DNA of 64,000 nucleotides from Streptomyces thinghirensis (GCA_021502835.1 JAKFGP010000059.1:1-64000); one strand, 5' to 3'. Shown: positions 51,849 through 62,455, counted from the stretch's first letter. Notes: a model not told the origin generated them from the sequence alone. Program-made: numbers and translations.

Positions 51849-53596
51849 ATGGACGACGTCGACGTCGCCGCTCCCGGCAGGGATGGCGCAGCTCTGTCCG
51901 GGAACCAGGCGTGTTCGGACGTCGCGCTCGACGGAACGCTGGAGAATCTGCGGGCGTCCGCCATCGCGGTCGATGACGATGGCCTCATCGTCGCAGTCAA
52001 CAGCGCGGCCCAAAACCTGCTGAGCAGGAAGCCTCAGAACTCGTCGGTCAGGACTTCCACGACCTGCTGCACCGGGACAGATACGGGCACTCGGTGCCGC
52101 GCACGCGCTGCCAAATCAGAAAGGCGCTCCTCACGGGTGCCACCAGGCATGGTGACGCCGAGTGGTTCGCCCGAGGGGACGGCACTCTGGTCCGGTTGTC
52201 CTGGCTGGTCACGCCCTACGCACCCGATCCGAGCAGGGCAGGTGCGCTGGCGCGGCTGTACGAGGCCAAGGAGCCGGACCTTCACCACAGCGACGGCGAG
52301 CCCCCTCCGCACCGCTGACGGATCTGGACCGCCTGGCGCTGCTGGCGGAGACGACCACGCAGCTCACATCGACCCTGGACTCGGAGGAGGCACTGCACCG
52401 TCTGGCGGCTCTGACCGTGCCCCGGCTCGCGGACTGGGCCGTGTTCGACCTGCTCACTGAACGGGACGAAGTACGACGTGTTCTCGTGATGGAGCACAAG
52501 GACGGCATTCTCGTCGAGCGGGGAAGACTTGCAGGCCCGATGCCTCCCGTGCCGGCCGAGTCGCCGATGCCCCTGTCGCGGGCCCTGCGCGGCGCCGCCT
52601 CTCCTCCCTCGCGGGCCCTGCCACATACCAAGGTCCGCCCGACTCCGGCATCGCGGTCGAGCAGCAGCGCCTGTTCACCGCGACAGGAATGCACTCAGCC
52701 GTCATCGCACCGATTCGCGGACTGCGCGACGTACTCGGGGCCCTGACCCTGGGCCGCGCCCAGCGACATGGCGCCTTCACCCCCGGCCGACCTGCCGCTG
52801 CTGGAGGACCTCACCCGCCGGGCGGGCCTGGCACTGGACAACGCGCGCCTGTACCAGCGCCAGCGCAAAGTCGCCGAAACCATGCAGCGCCACCTGCTGC
52901 CCCAGCTACCCGTCCTGCCCGGGCTGGAGATGACCGCGCGCTACGTACCCGCTCCGGACGCCTCATCCGTGGGCGGTGACTGGTACGACGCCTTCGCACT
53001 GGCCACCCACGCCCACGCCTTGGTCATCGGCGACGTCGTCGGACACGATCTCGACGCCGCAGCCGGCATGGCGCAGGTCCGCAACATGCTGCGCGCCTTC
53101 GCCTGGTCCCACCCGAGGCCGCCCCCAGCGCCGTCGTCACACGGCTCGACGATGCTGCTGATGCACATAGCCGAGGTACCCATGGCCACCATGATCCTGG
53201 CCAGGCTCACGCTCGGCGACGACACACTGTGGCGTCTGCGCTGGACGAACGCCGGCCACCCGCCGCCCTTGCTCATCACCCACGAGGGTCAGACCCGCTA
53301 CCTCAACGAGGCTCACGGCATACTCCTCGGAACCGGAGTCACCAGACCTCGCCCTGACGCCGTCACCGTCCTGCCACCCCAGGCCACGCTCCTGCTCTAC
53401 ACCGACGGACTGGTCGAATCCCCCGCACCGCTCCATCGATCACGGGCTTGACCGGTTGCGCCGACACGCGGCCTCCCTCGCCCACCGCCCCCTCGACTCC
53501 TTCTGCGACCTGCTGCTGGACCAGGTCCGCCCCAGTGACAACGATGACGACGTCGCCATGATCGCGCTGCGCACACCCTCCGCTATGACGGTGTGA
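51849..53596 (+). CDS. PAS-GAF-PP2C (SpoIIE) serine phosphatase
   Basis: ATG at 51849 (MDDVDVAAPGRDGAALSGNQ). PAS: ENLRASAIAVDDDGLIVAVN then SAAQNLLSR, and HDLLHRDRYGHSVPRTRCQI. GAF: DLDRLALLAETTTQLTSTLD, SEEALHRLAALTVPRLADWA, VFDLLTERDEVRRVLVMEHK, GMHSAVIAPIRGLRDVLGAL and TLGRAQRHGAFT. PP2C: RQRKVAETMQRHLLPQLPVL, TARYVPAPDASSVGGDWYDA (metal-binding Asp), HALVIGDVVGHDLDAAAGMA and PPQATLLLYTDGLVES, with a DNDDDVAMIALR end (metal-binding Asp). About 580 residues with five breaks. Probably dephosphorylates STAS antagonists such as 32280-32662 (inference). It is convergent with the phosphatase at 53881. Confidence 0.85.
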
Positions 53597-53880
53597 GCCC
53601 TGCACTGCCCCGCCAGCCGTCCAGGTAAAGGCCGTTCTCGTACCGGACGTACGCCTCGATCGGGCGCACCTCGTGGCCGAGTTCCTGGGGCGTGGCCCGC
53701 TTCGGCACAACGCCGTGCGAGCTGGTGCGCGTCGACGCACGGTGCCGTGGGGTTGACGCCGTCTGCCCCGGATGCGAGACCTGATCGACCCGGTCCACAG
53801 CTCCTGGCTGCGGCTCCCAGCGGACGTCCCGCGCGCCGAGCGGAGCGGTAGTAGAGGCGACGTACCGGACCCGTGCCGCC

Positions 53881-56565
53881 TCAGCCGGGGGTGGCGGGCG
53901 GCGCGGGGCGGACGGCGAGGATGGCGATGTCGTCGTCGTTGTCGGCGCCGAGTCCGATGAGCAGCTCGTCGCAGAACACGTCGAGGGGTTCACCGGCCAG
54001 GTCGGATGCGCGCCGGCGAAGGCGCTCCATCGCGGCGTCCAGGGACTCGCCACGCCGTTCGATGAGTCCGTCGGTGTACAGCAGCAGCGTCGAGTGAGGC
54101 GGGATCACTGTCCGTCGCGGTGGGACGCTGCGCGTCGGGGTCCATGCCGAGCAGCAGTCCTGAGCCGGCGTCCAGGTAGCGGGTCCGGCCGTCCGGGGCG
54201 GTCAGCAGCGGCGGCAGGTGCCCGGCGGAGGAGTGCACCAGCTCCCAGGGCCGTCCGGACCGCCGCGGACGAGACCGTAGATGCACGTGGCGGTGGCCTC
54301 CCGGTCGAGCGTGTGGTTGGCCATGTCCAGACGGCGCAGGACTGTTTCCGGGGGCTCCTGGCGGTCGACCGCGATACCGCGCAACAGTGCTGCGCAGCTG
54401 GCTCATGACGACGGCTGCCTCGAGGTCGTGCCCGGTGACGTCGCCGATGACCACCGCCGTCTCCCCGTTGGGGACGACGAAGCAGTCGTACCAGTCCCCA
54501 CCGACCTGGGCGGTCGTGGAGGATGCGGCGTAACGGGCGGCCAGCTGGAGGTGTTCGACGTTGGGCAGTACGGGCAGCAGCGAGCGCTGGAGTCGTTCGG
54601 CGATGTTCCGGGTTTCCTGGTACAGACGGGCGTTGTCCACGCCCAGGGCGAGGCCGCGGCACAGTTCGTCGACCAGGGACAGGTCCTCTTCCGTGAAGGG
54701 CTGCCGCCCATCGCCGCCGGCCACGGTAAGCGCTCCGATGACCTGACGCCGCGCCCGCAGCGGGGCGACGATGGCACTGTGGGCTCGCAGATGTCCCAAC
54801 AGATCGAGGTAGTGCGTGTCCAAGGGGCCCGCCGACTGGGTCGGCGACGGAGTTCCGGTGAGCAGCAAGGCCCGGCTCCGCGCAGGACACGGGCCAACGG
54901 GCCGCGGGCGGCATCGGTCACGGGCGGGAGCAGGCCCTCGTATCGCTCCGGACGGAGATCATGTGGGGTGCGGTGGACGACGCAGATCCGTTGCACCTGG
55001 GCGTCGTCGGCGAACAGGTCCACGGCACACCAGTCGGCCAGCCGTTCCGTCATGATCCTGCCCGCGCCCCGCAGTCCCTCCTCCGTGTCGGGGTGTTGCT
55101 CATCACGGCGCTCGTGGCGACCAGCAGGGAGAGGCGTTCCAGAGCCGAGAGGCCGACGTAATCCGGGTCGTTCCTCGGGGCCCCTGCCACCGCACCGTCG
55201 GGTACGCCGTCCAGGACAGCCTCGTCGCCCGGCAGGTCCGATGGCGTGCCGCGCGGGTCCTGCACCGCAGCCGGGCGGCTACGACCGGGGGGCGCCTTGG
55301 CCGAAGCAGGGGGCGCGGAGGCCCTGGGGGTGAGCTGCGCGACGAAGACAGTGTGGCCGTCGGTCGTCTCCTGGGTCTGGATGAACAGCCGGACGGGGAC
55401 CAGACCGCCGTCGCGGTGCAGCGCCGGGAGCGGGATCGAGCGGCCCAGGATACGGGGCTGCCCGCTGAGCAGCAGGGAGGTGAACGCCGTGAGGTGGCGT
55501 TCACGCAGATGCTCCGGGATGAGCGCGGTGAGGGGCCGTCCCAGGAGGTCGTCCGCCTGCCAGCCGAGCATGTCCGCCGCCGGTCCGTTTGCCGCGATGA
55601 TGCGGTTGCGCTCGTCGGCGGCGATGGTCGGGACCCTGCTGGAGCGCACCTGCGCGGCGTCCCACGGCACCAGCTCCACGGGGCTGGCGCCGGACTCACG
55701 CGGCACCATGGTCCACGCGGTGGCGGGGCCGCCGGCGAGCTGGCCGATGATCTGGTCGAACAGCCACTGCTGGAAGACACCGCTGCGGGGAAGCGGCGGC
55801 AGGGTGAGGAGATGCTCGTCGCGGGCCGCCTTCTCGGCGAGGTCGAGCACGCGGCGCAGGGTCTCCACGGCCGGCCCGGCGTCCGCCGGCAGCCGCACGG
55901 AAAGGGACGGGGCCTCCTTCTCGGCGGGCCCCCGGCGCAGGACGGCCGTCACCCGCGCGCTGATCAGGTTGCTCACGTCCTGGGCGGTGGTGAGATCCTC
56001 CGGCGGTACGCCGAGATCGAAGCCGGCCGCCGCGGCGAGCAACGTCTCGCGCAGCAACGTGTGACGCTGCTGCTGGGACGCGACGTACAGTGCGCCCGGC
56101 ATGTCGATGAGCGTCACATGCTCACCGGAGTCGGGCGGCTCGGCGGGCCCCCAGCCAGCCACCCGCGACGGCGTTCCGTCGGGTCCCAGTTCGAACCACA
56201 CGGTCTTGCTCGCCTCGTCCGCCTCGACACCGTACCGGGACGCCAGTCGGCTGACGACGGCGAGTCCCTCGTCCCGTTCCGATGTACGCGGGACATTCCT
56301 GCGGCAGCAGCTTCCGGTCCGGCCGCTGATCCCGCACGCGCACATGGACCGTGCCGTCCTCGACGCGGGCCGACACGTCGATGTCCGTCCGAGCATGCAG
56401 CAAGGCGTTCGTCACCAGCTCGCTCACCAGGAGCTCGACGGTGTCCACCAGGACCGGCGCGACGCCGTCGACAGCGGCCCGCACGAAGCGCCGCGCTTCC
56501 GCCACGCTCTCCGGCCGCCGCGGCAACCGTCGCGACGATGCCCCCGCGCCCTCGAGGTCGCCCAT
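53881..56565 (-). CDS. HATPase-PAS-GAF-PP2C (SpoIIE) regulatory phosphatase
   Basis: ATG at 56565. N-terminal anti-sigma-kinase-like HATPase: VDTVELLVSELVTNALLHAR (N-box), then VSARVEDGTVHVRVRDQRPD and, after a shift, SERDEGLAVVSRLASRYGVE. PAS: VPTIAADERNRIIAANGPAA, DMLGWQADDLLGRPLTALIP. GAF: MTERLADWCAVDLFADDAQV, HLRAHSAIVAPLRARRQVIG, ALTVAGGDGRQPFTEEDLSL. PP2C: NIAERLQRSLLPVLPNVEHL, AQVGGDWYDCFVVPNGETAV, VIGDVTGHDLEAAVVMSQLR, PHSTLLLYTDGLIERRGESL and GLGADNDDDIAILAVRP. About 890 residues with six breaks. Carrying both the kinase-like and phosphatase modules, it may act as a self-contained partner-switch regulator of a sigma factor. Confidence 0.85.
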
Positions 56566-56599
56566 GCCCTCAGTCTGCCGCAGGCGCCTGGACCTCGCG

Positions 56600-56899
56600 G
56601 CCGTGCCCGGCAGACGGGTGAGCCCAGCGGCATGGGCGCAGGGTCGGTGGGCACCCTCGACGCACGCCATGGTCCACGCCGACCCCAGTGACCTTGGCGC
56701 CGCGCTCACGGACGCGCTGCTCGACCGAGCGATGCCGGCCCGGATGGGTCTCGCCGCCCGTGCGCTCGCCGAGTCCGGATACACGCCCAGCCACTGCGCC
56801 GCCCAGTACCTGAGCCTGGTCATGGGGCAGCAGTCGTGTCTGACTGCCCGCACTCACGCCCTTGGCCAAAAACTCGTCGTACCTCATCGTCGTCGTCCC
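56600..56899 (-). CDS. Hypothetical protein, possibly DUF2267
   Basis: MRYDEFLAKGV, then LPHDQAQVLGGAVAGRVSGL and GERTGGETHPG. MRYDEFLAKV is a typical DUF2267 beginning and the L-G-E-R-x-x-G-G-E-x motif fits, but the frames are too broken to be sure. It would be a short gene upstream of the phosphatase at 53881-56565. Confidence 0.3.
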
Positions 56900-57119
56900 C
56901 GCCGCTGTCACTACTTGCGGCGTGGTCGCATGATCGCGAGGCGGTCTCCGTGAGACCGCCCCCGCACGATTGAAGTCCCGCTACACTCCCGCCACCCGAC
57001 GAAAGACCAGGTCAGACAGCGAAATCCTGCTGTAGTACTAGTGAGGTGATGGCCGCCTGGGACGCCGACGGAGCCCCCGACCTGTACTGCTACGGGCTCA
57101 CCGCCACCGAGCACCAGCA

Positions 57120-57230
57120 GTACGCCTGGCCGCTCGGGCATGACCTGCTGGCGGCGCCTTGCGGCTTGGAACGAGGCCGACATCTGGGACCACCTGCACC
57201 AGCTGCTGCTGAACGAGCCGGCCCGTCCAC
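57120..57230 (+). pseudogene. IS5-family transposase, internal remnant
   Basis: GMTCWRRLAAWNEADIWDHL then HQLLLNE is nearly the same block as in the transposase at 13962-14375. Only about 35 residues remain. The neighbouring 57240-57600 holds a short minus reading MKPELLDKMNRFREKALASG and a plus reading VLADSSFCTQHEVKQADIDL, both unrecognised. Confidence 0.5.
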
Positions 57231-57609
57231 GGTGGACGCCAGGGTGGCGCAGGGGCGGGCGGCCTGAGCCACCTCTCCACCTCGGCGGACGGGACGCCGC
57301 TCGCGAGCGCCTTCTCACGGAACCGGTTCATCTTGTCGAGCAACTCGGGTTTCATACGGTGAACATAGTGGCGGGTACCGACCCATGGGCCGGGCCATGA
57401 CGTACACCGGGGCAACTGCCGGTTCCCGCGGGGCGGTCGCCGAACGAGGCGTTCGAGGCAGCCATGGCCGCACTGGATAGGCGGATCGGCCGGTGGAGCC
57501 GGCCGGAGGTCTTCGTCCTGGCCGACTCCAGCTTCTGCACCCAGCACGAGGTGAAGCAGGCCGATATCGACCTGCGCGAGGTACTCGGTGTGCCGCGCTG
57601 GCAGGCCTA

Positions 57610-58331
57610 CTGCGGTAGCGGCAGGCACTCCGCGAGCAGGTCGACGACATCGCGCCAGGCTCGCTGCGCGTGCTGTCGGTGGTAGCCGACGCCGGGGACC
57701 ACGGGGTGGTCGACCGGCGGTGGTGGAAGGCGTGCAAGGCTCCGCCGTAGACCGTGAGGCGCCAGTCGACGCCCGCGGCCTGCATCTCTGCGGTGAACGC
57801 GTTCCGTTGCGCGGGCGCCACGATCGGGTCTTCCGACCCGACCCCGGCCCACACCGGGCAGCGGATGCGCGCCGCCTCGCCCGGTCGGCCCGGGGTAGTC
57901 GCGTTGACTGTCCCGATCGCGCGCAGGTTGACGCCGCCGCGCCCGAGTTCCAGCCCGACGGCGCCCCCGGTGCCGTAACCGACGGCGGCGATCCGGTCGG
58001 GGTCGGTTCGGGGCTCGGTGCGCAACACGTCGAGCGCCGCATGGCCGATCCCCCGCATCCGGTCGGGATCAGCGAGCAGTGGCATGCAACGGGCCAACAT
58101 CTCCTCGGGGTCACCCAGATAGCGCCCGCCATGAAGGTCGAAGGCCAGCGCCACATATCCCAGCTCGGCGAGAGCATCGGCCCGGCGGCGCTCGACGTCG
58201 CTGAGCCCCATACCCTCTGGTCCGAGCAGCACCGCGGGCCGGCGGTCGACACCGGCCGGGAGCGCGAGGTGCCCGATCATCGTCAAACCGTCGGCCGGGT
58301 ACTCGACCGTACGGGTCGTAATCTTCGTCAT
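57610..58331 (-). CDS. Dienelactone-hydrolase family protein lacking the usual Cys nucleophile
   Basis: ATG at 58331. TKITTRTVEYPADGLTMIGH, LALPAGVDRRPAVLLGPEGM, GLSDVERRRADALAELGYVA, LAFDLHGGRYLGDPEEMLAR, DPDRIAAVGYGTGGAVGLEL, RCPVWAGVGSEDPIVAPAQR and DWRLTVYGGALHAFHH follow the DLH order. Asp (GSEDP) and His (GALHAFHH) of the triad are present, but the elbow reads GYGTGG where DLHs have GxCxGG, so no Cys or Ser nucleophile is visible. About 240 residues, and the first 200 form one open frame. A perfect palindrome sits 41 bp upstream. It may be a non-hydrolytic or altered-activity member. Confidence 0.8.
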
Positions 58332-58371
58332 GAGGCCGGACTGTAGTGATCGTCGAGCCCGGTGCGGCCGG

Positions 58372-58392
58372 TGTTCTGCCGCCGGCAGAACA
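58372..58392. promoter_or_regulatory. Perfect 21-bp palindrome, probable operator of DLH gene
   Basis: TGTTCTGCCG-C-CGGCAGAACA (58372-58392), 41 bp upstream of the dienelactone-hydrolase-like start. The single-base centre and perfect 10-bp arms suit a dimeric repressor rather than a terminator. The GTTCTGC core also occurs in the inverted repeat at 9652-9678. Confidence 0.6.
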
Positions 58393-58689
58393 GCACGGGT
58401 GTCCCTCTGAAATACGGGACGGCCCGGCGTTCAGGGCTTCGAGGTCATCCCCTTGCCCCTTTGGCGCGTACCTCGGTCACACTCCGAGTCCGGCCCAGCG
58501 GGTTGACCACGAACCCGCGGGCAAGCCCGTTGAACGGGACCGTGGCGTGGCTATGGTCGGGTCGGTTGCCAGGCCGGGATCCTCCCGCACGGCCACACCG
58601 ATCAGCTGCCTGCGGAGAGGTCCCCGTCAAGAAGCCGTGCCGTGAGTTCCATGCACCGCGTCCGGCCGCGGAGAAGCCGTAGGGCATCT

Positions 58690-58914
58690 TGGTTACCGCT
58701 TCGAAGGCACGGCGGGCTGCACTTCTACCGGGAGCCGACCGGCGGGCAGCAGCTGGAACTCAGTTACGACCCACGCAACCCCAGCCGCGCCTCCGCCCGC
58801 CAGCCTCTCTATGGACAGGTCATGATGGCGCTGGTGACAGTCATCGGCCTCGGTATGGCCTGCGGCGGACTTGGCCTCACCGGTTACCAGCTCTTCCTCG
58901 TGTTGCGTGGCTGA
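58690..58914 (+). pseudogene. DUF3592-like membrane protein, C-terminal part
   Basis: HGGLHFYREPTGGQQLELSY, DPRNPSRASARQPLYGQVMM, ALVTVIGLGMACGGLGLTGY then QLFLVLRG, stop TGA 58914. The (L)YDPxNPxxA motif followed by one transmembrane helix is typical of the DUF3592 C-terminus. The N-terminal half is missing or lies in the unresolved bases before 58690. Confidence 0.45.
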
Positions 58915-59217
58915 CACCTATCGCCGCGTGGGCCGAACCTCCTGAACTCGTGCCACCGCCGATGAGTTCGGGGGTCATGTTGCTGATACCGGCATTGCGG
59001 ACGATGAGACCGTCCGAGACCCAGAAGCAGCGGCCTCCCATGGCTTCCCCGCTTGCCGCCCACCTCTCCATCACAAGCTCGACCTTGGCGAGAGTGTCGC
59101 GCCCCGTCGAGAGCCGTCCGGGAGGTCGACGAAGACGTCGACGTTGTCCACGGACTCCAGGTCCTCACCGGCATTCGGTACGAACGCGGCCTCGAGAACG
59201 CCGTGTCCGTGGTCCAC
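58877..59217 (-). CDS. Conserved hypothetical protein
   Basis: GTG at 59217 gives VDHGHGVLEAAFVPNAGEDL followed by ESVDNVDVFVDLPDGSR, then (next frame) ERWAASGEAMGGRCFWVSDG and LIVRNAGISNMTPELI. DVFVDLPDGSRW-A-T-L-F-T and FWVSDGLIVxxxGISNM recur in a Streptomyces hypothetical family. About 100 residues, soluble. It starts at the end of the MarR gene and is likely co-transcribed with it. Confidence 0.55.
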
Positions 59218-59224
59218 CAGCGGG

Positions 59225-59704
59225 GGATGACTGACTCAGTCTGCGCGGGGTCGAGGGACTGCGCGATGCGCGCAGCGATCCCACCGAGTTGCCTGGCCTG
59301 CTCCTCGGTGAGTTGGCCGAAGAGGTGTTCGCGCAGGGTCGCGTAGTACCCGGGCGCCGCCTGCGCGTACTTCAGCGACCCCGCCTCGGTCAGCGATGCG
59401 ATCGTGACGCGGGCGTCCGAGGGGTCCTGCTCGCGCACGAGCCAGCCCCTGTCTCTCCAGCCGGGACGCGATACGGGACAGATGTGACGGGGTGACCCGG
59501 GACAGCTCGGCGAGCGAACTCATGGTGTGCGCACGGCCCCGGTGCTGCGTCAGACACCACAGGATCAGGAACTCCGTGATGGCTCAGTCCCTGCTGCTTG
59601 AGCCGCCCGTCCAGCGCTGCCGGAAGCCAGAGAAGCACCGACAGCAGCGACTCCCACGTCTCCGCCTCGGCCGGGACCAGCTCATGATTCGCTTCCACAC
59701 GCAC
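59225..59704 (-). CDS. MarR-family transcriptional regulator
   Basis: A GTG at 59704 gives VRVEANHELVPAEAETWESL, then LSVLLWLPAALDGRLKQQGL, SHTEFLILW (shift), MSSLAELSRVTPSHLSRIAS, RLERRGWLVREQDPSDARVT, IASLTEAGSLKYAQAAPGYY, ATLREHLFGQLTEEQARQLG and GIAARIAQSLDPAQTES. SLAELSRVTPSHLSRIASRLER is the HTH, and RExDPSDARVTIASLTEAG the wing. About 160 residues with three breaks. Divergent from the quinone oxidoreductase at 59823, with an inverted-repeat operator between them, so it very probably represses that gene and itself. Confidence 0.8.
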
Positions 59705-59723
59705 GATCGTAGCGCGAAGGCAC

Positions 59724-59763
59724 TTTCCATGGTAAGTGACGCTTGAGGTACTTACCATGGAAA
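59724..59763. promoter_or_regulatory. MarR operator: perfect 14-bp inverted repeat
   Basis: TTTCCATGGTAAGT (59724-59737) and ACTTACCATGGAAA (59750-59763) separated by 12 bp, in the low-GC gap between the MarR and oxidoreductase genes. GAAACTTTTAGACTCTAAGT just after may be a second, weaker site or the -35/-10 region. Confidence 0.75.
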
Positions 59764-59822
59764 CTTTTAGACTCTAAGTTAGTTTCCGAAGCAAGCGATG
59801 CGACCAAGACCAAGGAGTAAAG

Positions 59823-60728
59823 ATGCGTGCTGCCCGCTACCACGACTACGGCCCCGCCGACGTACTCGTCATCGAGGACATCCCGGAGCCGCACGCCGGC
59901 CCCGGCGAGATCCGTATCCAGGTCACCGCGGCCAGCGTCAACCCGGTCGACTGGAAGTTGCGCTCGGGGAAGTCCGCGCCCACTTCCCGGTCGACTTTCC
60001 GGCCATCCCCGGTCGCGACGCCGCCGGTGTGGTGGACGAGGTCGGCGAGGTGTCACCGGCGCCATCGTCGGTGACCGGGTCTCCGGCCTCGGCGGCATAT
60101 TTGGAGCGACCGCGCAGTACGCCACGCTGACCGCCTGGGCCCCGGTGCCGGAACCGTGGACGCTGGAACAGGCCGCCGGGGGCCGGGCTGGCCGTCGCCA
60201 CCGCGGGCCGAGGGCTCAACGCGCTCGGCGACCTGTCCGGCCGCACGCTGTTGATCGAAGGAGCCGCCGGCGGTGTGGGCAGCGCCGCCGTCGCCATGGC
60301 GGCAGCCCGTGGCGCCACCGTCATCGGCACGTCGAGCATGAGCAAGCACGCCTATCTGCGCACACTGGGGGCGCTGCCCACCACCTACGGTCAGGGGCTG
60401 GCCGATCGAGTCCGCGAACTCGCGCCGGCGGGAGTGGACGCCGTGCTCGACATGGCCGCCTCCGGCTCGCTCCCCGACCTCGTCGCCATCGCCGGTGACG
60501 CGGACCGCGTCGTGACGGTCGCCGACGCGGCACGCGCGGGCGAACTCGGAGTACGGCACCCTCTACGCGGAGAACGACGCCACGGTGCTCGCAGAGGGCG
60601 CGGCACTGGGCAATCAGGGCAGGTTCACGCCCCACCTCGCCGCAACCTACTCGTTGGACAAGATCGCCGAAGCGCACCGGGAGGCCGAACGCGGCCACAC
60701 CCAGGGGAAGATAGTGATCACCCTGTAG
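59823..60728 (+). CDS. NADP-dependent quinone oxidoreductase (zinc-independent MDR family)
   Basis: ATG at 59823, five bases after AAGGAG. MRAARYHDYGPADVLVIEDI, PEPHAGPGEIRIQVTAASVN, PVDWKLRSGK, then DFPAIPGRDAAGVVDEVG, DRVSGLGGIFGATAQYATLT and AWAPVPEPWTLEQAAG. RTLLIEGAAGGVGSAAVAMA is the AAGGVG NADP-binding loop, followed by ARGATVIGTSSMSKHAYLRT, LAPAGVDAVLDMAASGSLPD and YSLDKIAEAHREAERGHTQG then KIVITL. The catalytic-zinc residues of alcohol dehydrogenases are absent. About 300 residues with four breaks. Likely electrophile or quinone detoxification under the divergent MarR repressor. Confidence 0.85.
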
Positions 60729-61124
60729 CGGCAACCGCAGCCCGGACGCGGCTGCCCAGCCCGCTGGCGACGTCAGGGCAGGACGGGGCAGGTGCAGCTG
60801 GGCTCCCACCGGTCGCATGCCGCGTAGGGGGCGTTCTCACCGCGGCGGCGCGGTCGGCCCCGGACGACATCGGAGATTGAGTCCCTGGATCGGCGGGCCG
60901 CCGCATCGTCTGCGGTACCTGCGGACCGCAGGAGGCCACGTCCCCGGCATGTGGCTCCATTGACCAGTAGTGGGTTCTGGCACCGACCTTGGGGAGTCAT
61001 CGCGGAGGGTGATGGCGCCGTTCGATTGAGAGGAGTGCAAACCCCGATGGCTCGACGTGAGGGCTCGCCTCGTACCCTCCGCACATGGCTGATGATCCGA
61101 TCCAGTGCTGTTGTGTCCTCTGCC
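60729..61124. other. Gene-free stretch, nothing recognised
   Basis: About 395 bp between the oxidoreductase and the DUF4262 gene without a conserved frame or clear hairpin. Confidence 0.35.
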
Positions 61125-61632
61125 ATGACTACGGCGACCGGGACGAAGCGGACCGCGGATCTGACGGTCATCGAGCATGTACAGCAGCACGGATGGCGCG
61201 TCGTGATGGTTTCCGAAGACGAGATCGGTCCTGGATTCGCCTACACGATCGGCCTCGCACACACGCACGGCGGATTTGAACTCGCCATGTTCGGGCTCGA
61301 TATCCATGCCGTGCACCGCGTGCTCAACACCCTCGGAGGGAAGTCCGCCGCGGGGCGAAGCACTGGCCGACGGTCAGAGCCATCCTGATGTTGTCGCCGG
61401 TCATCGAGTCGCGCTCAGGCAAGTTGATCGCGGCTGGTGCCGGATCTTCTTCGGGCAGGCCATCGCGTTCTACCGGCGGCCGCCTCTCCCCGTGCTGCAA
61501 GTCGCGTGGCCCGATGCCGAAGGCCGTTTCCACTGGGATGAGCAGGCTGACGAGAGGCATCGCGAGTCACAGCCTCGATTGTGGCTGCCTCCGAGTGACC
61601 ATCCTGTCGGAATCTGGACGACCGAACTCTGA
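61125..61632 (+). CDS. DUF4262 protein
   Basis: ATG at 61125. MTTATGTKRTADLTVIEHVQ, QHGWRVVMVSEDEIGPGFAY, TIGLAHTHGGFELAMFGLDI, HAVHRVLNTLGG, then after one shift near 61340 LADGQSHPDVVAGHRVALRQ, VDRGWCRIFFGQAIAFYRRP, PLPVLQVAWPDAEGRFHWDE and QADERHRESQPRLWLPPSDH. The FAYTIGL..TH..PELAMFGL and LQVxWPDxxGRFPWE motifs define DUF4262. About 170 residues, cytoplasmic. Function unknown. Confidence 0.85.
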
Positions 61633-61948
61633 TCTGGGAGACGGCGAGTGGCCATTCGGCGCCCGGGCGATGCACTACTGAAGCAAGATCATCTTGCGTA
61701 GGCGAGGCCGGCATCGGGAAGCCCAGGTGATCGACACCACCGATGCCGTTCCCTCCCTCGTCGCGGAGATCGCCACGAGAGGGTTCAAGCCGCCTGACTG
61801 GTCCGGCGAATCATCGGGAGGCTTGTCTTGTGGAAGCCTGATTCAGCCAGCATTCGCTCGTGCCGCCCGGGCCGTCACAGAACGATCTTGGACACCCTCG
61901 TTCTCGTCTCCGCAGGCACCCCTTGGACCACATCACCAGGAGGAACCA

Positions 61949-62338
61949 GTGTCGTACCCGCAACTGTTCACGCCGGAGGAGAAGCTCGCCGACGCGAAGA
62001 AGCTGTTGAGCCTTCCGCGTATCGTCGTGATCTGCGGCTCCACCCGCTTCATGACCGAGATGACCGAGGCCGATCTGCGGGAGACCAAAGCCGGGAAGAT
62101 TGTCGTCAAACCGGGCTGTGACATGAAGTCGCCGCACGAACTTTGGCCCGATCCTGGCGAGGCCGAGGCGCTGAAGGTTCGACTCGACAATCTGCACCGG
62201 GCGAAGATCCGGCTCGCTGATGAGATGCTCGTAGTCGGCGACTACATCGGAGACAGCACCCGAGCCGAAATCGCCTACGCCCGGTCGCTGGGCAAGCCCG
62301 TGCGGTTCACGCACCCCGAAGTCGACCCTGACACCTGA
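61949..62338 (+). CDS. Nucleoside 2-deoxyribosyltransferase-like protein
   Basis: GTG at 61949 with AGGAGG just upstream. Intact: VSYPQLFTPEEKLADAKKLL, SLPRIVVICGSTRFMTEMTE, ADLRETKAGKIVVKPGCDMK, SPHELWPDPGEAEALKVRLD, NLHRAKIRLADEMLVVGDYI, GDSTRAEIAYARSLGKPVRF and THPEVDPDT. The ICGSTRF strand-loop and VVGDYIGDSTRAEIAYARSLGKPV match the deoxyribosyltransferase-like fold (nucleotide binding, then the catalytic acidic residue in the E-I-x-Y-A helix). 130 residues. Possibly nucleotide salvage or nucleotide-derivative sensing. Confidence 0.75.
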   Translation: MSYPQLFTPEEKLADAKKLLSLPRIVVICGSTRFMTEMTEADLRETKAGKIVVKPGCDMKSPHELWPDPGEAEALKVRLDNLHRAKIRLADEMLVVGDYIGDSTRAEIAYARSLGKPVRFTHPEVDPDT

Positions 62339-62455
62339 CAGCTCGCTGCCACCTCGACAACCACGGCCGGCAGCCCGCCGCCTGACCGTCTCGCGGTGGC
62401 TTCGGCCGCCGCCCACCCCACACCCTCCGCAGGCATCCCTTGGTTTTGATCATCT

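Noticed and set aside
55246..56621. Long plus-strand frames (272 and 422 codons)
   Set aside because: Antisense shadows of the HATPase-PAS-GAF-PP2C gene, without motifs.
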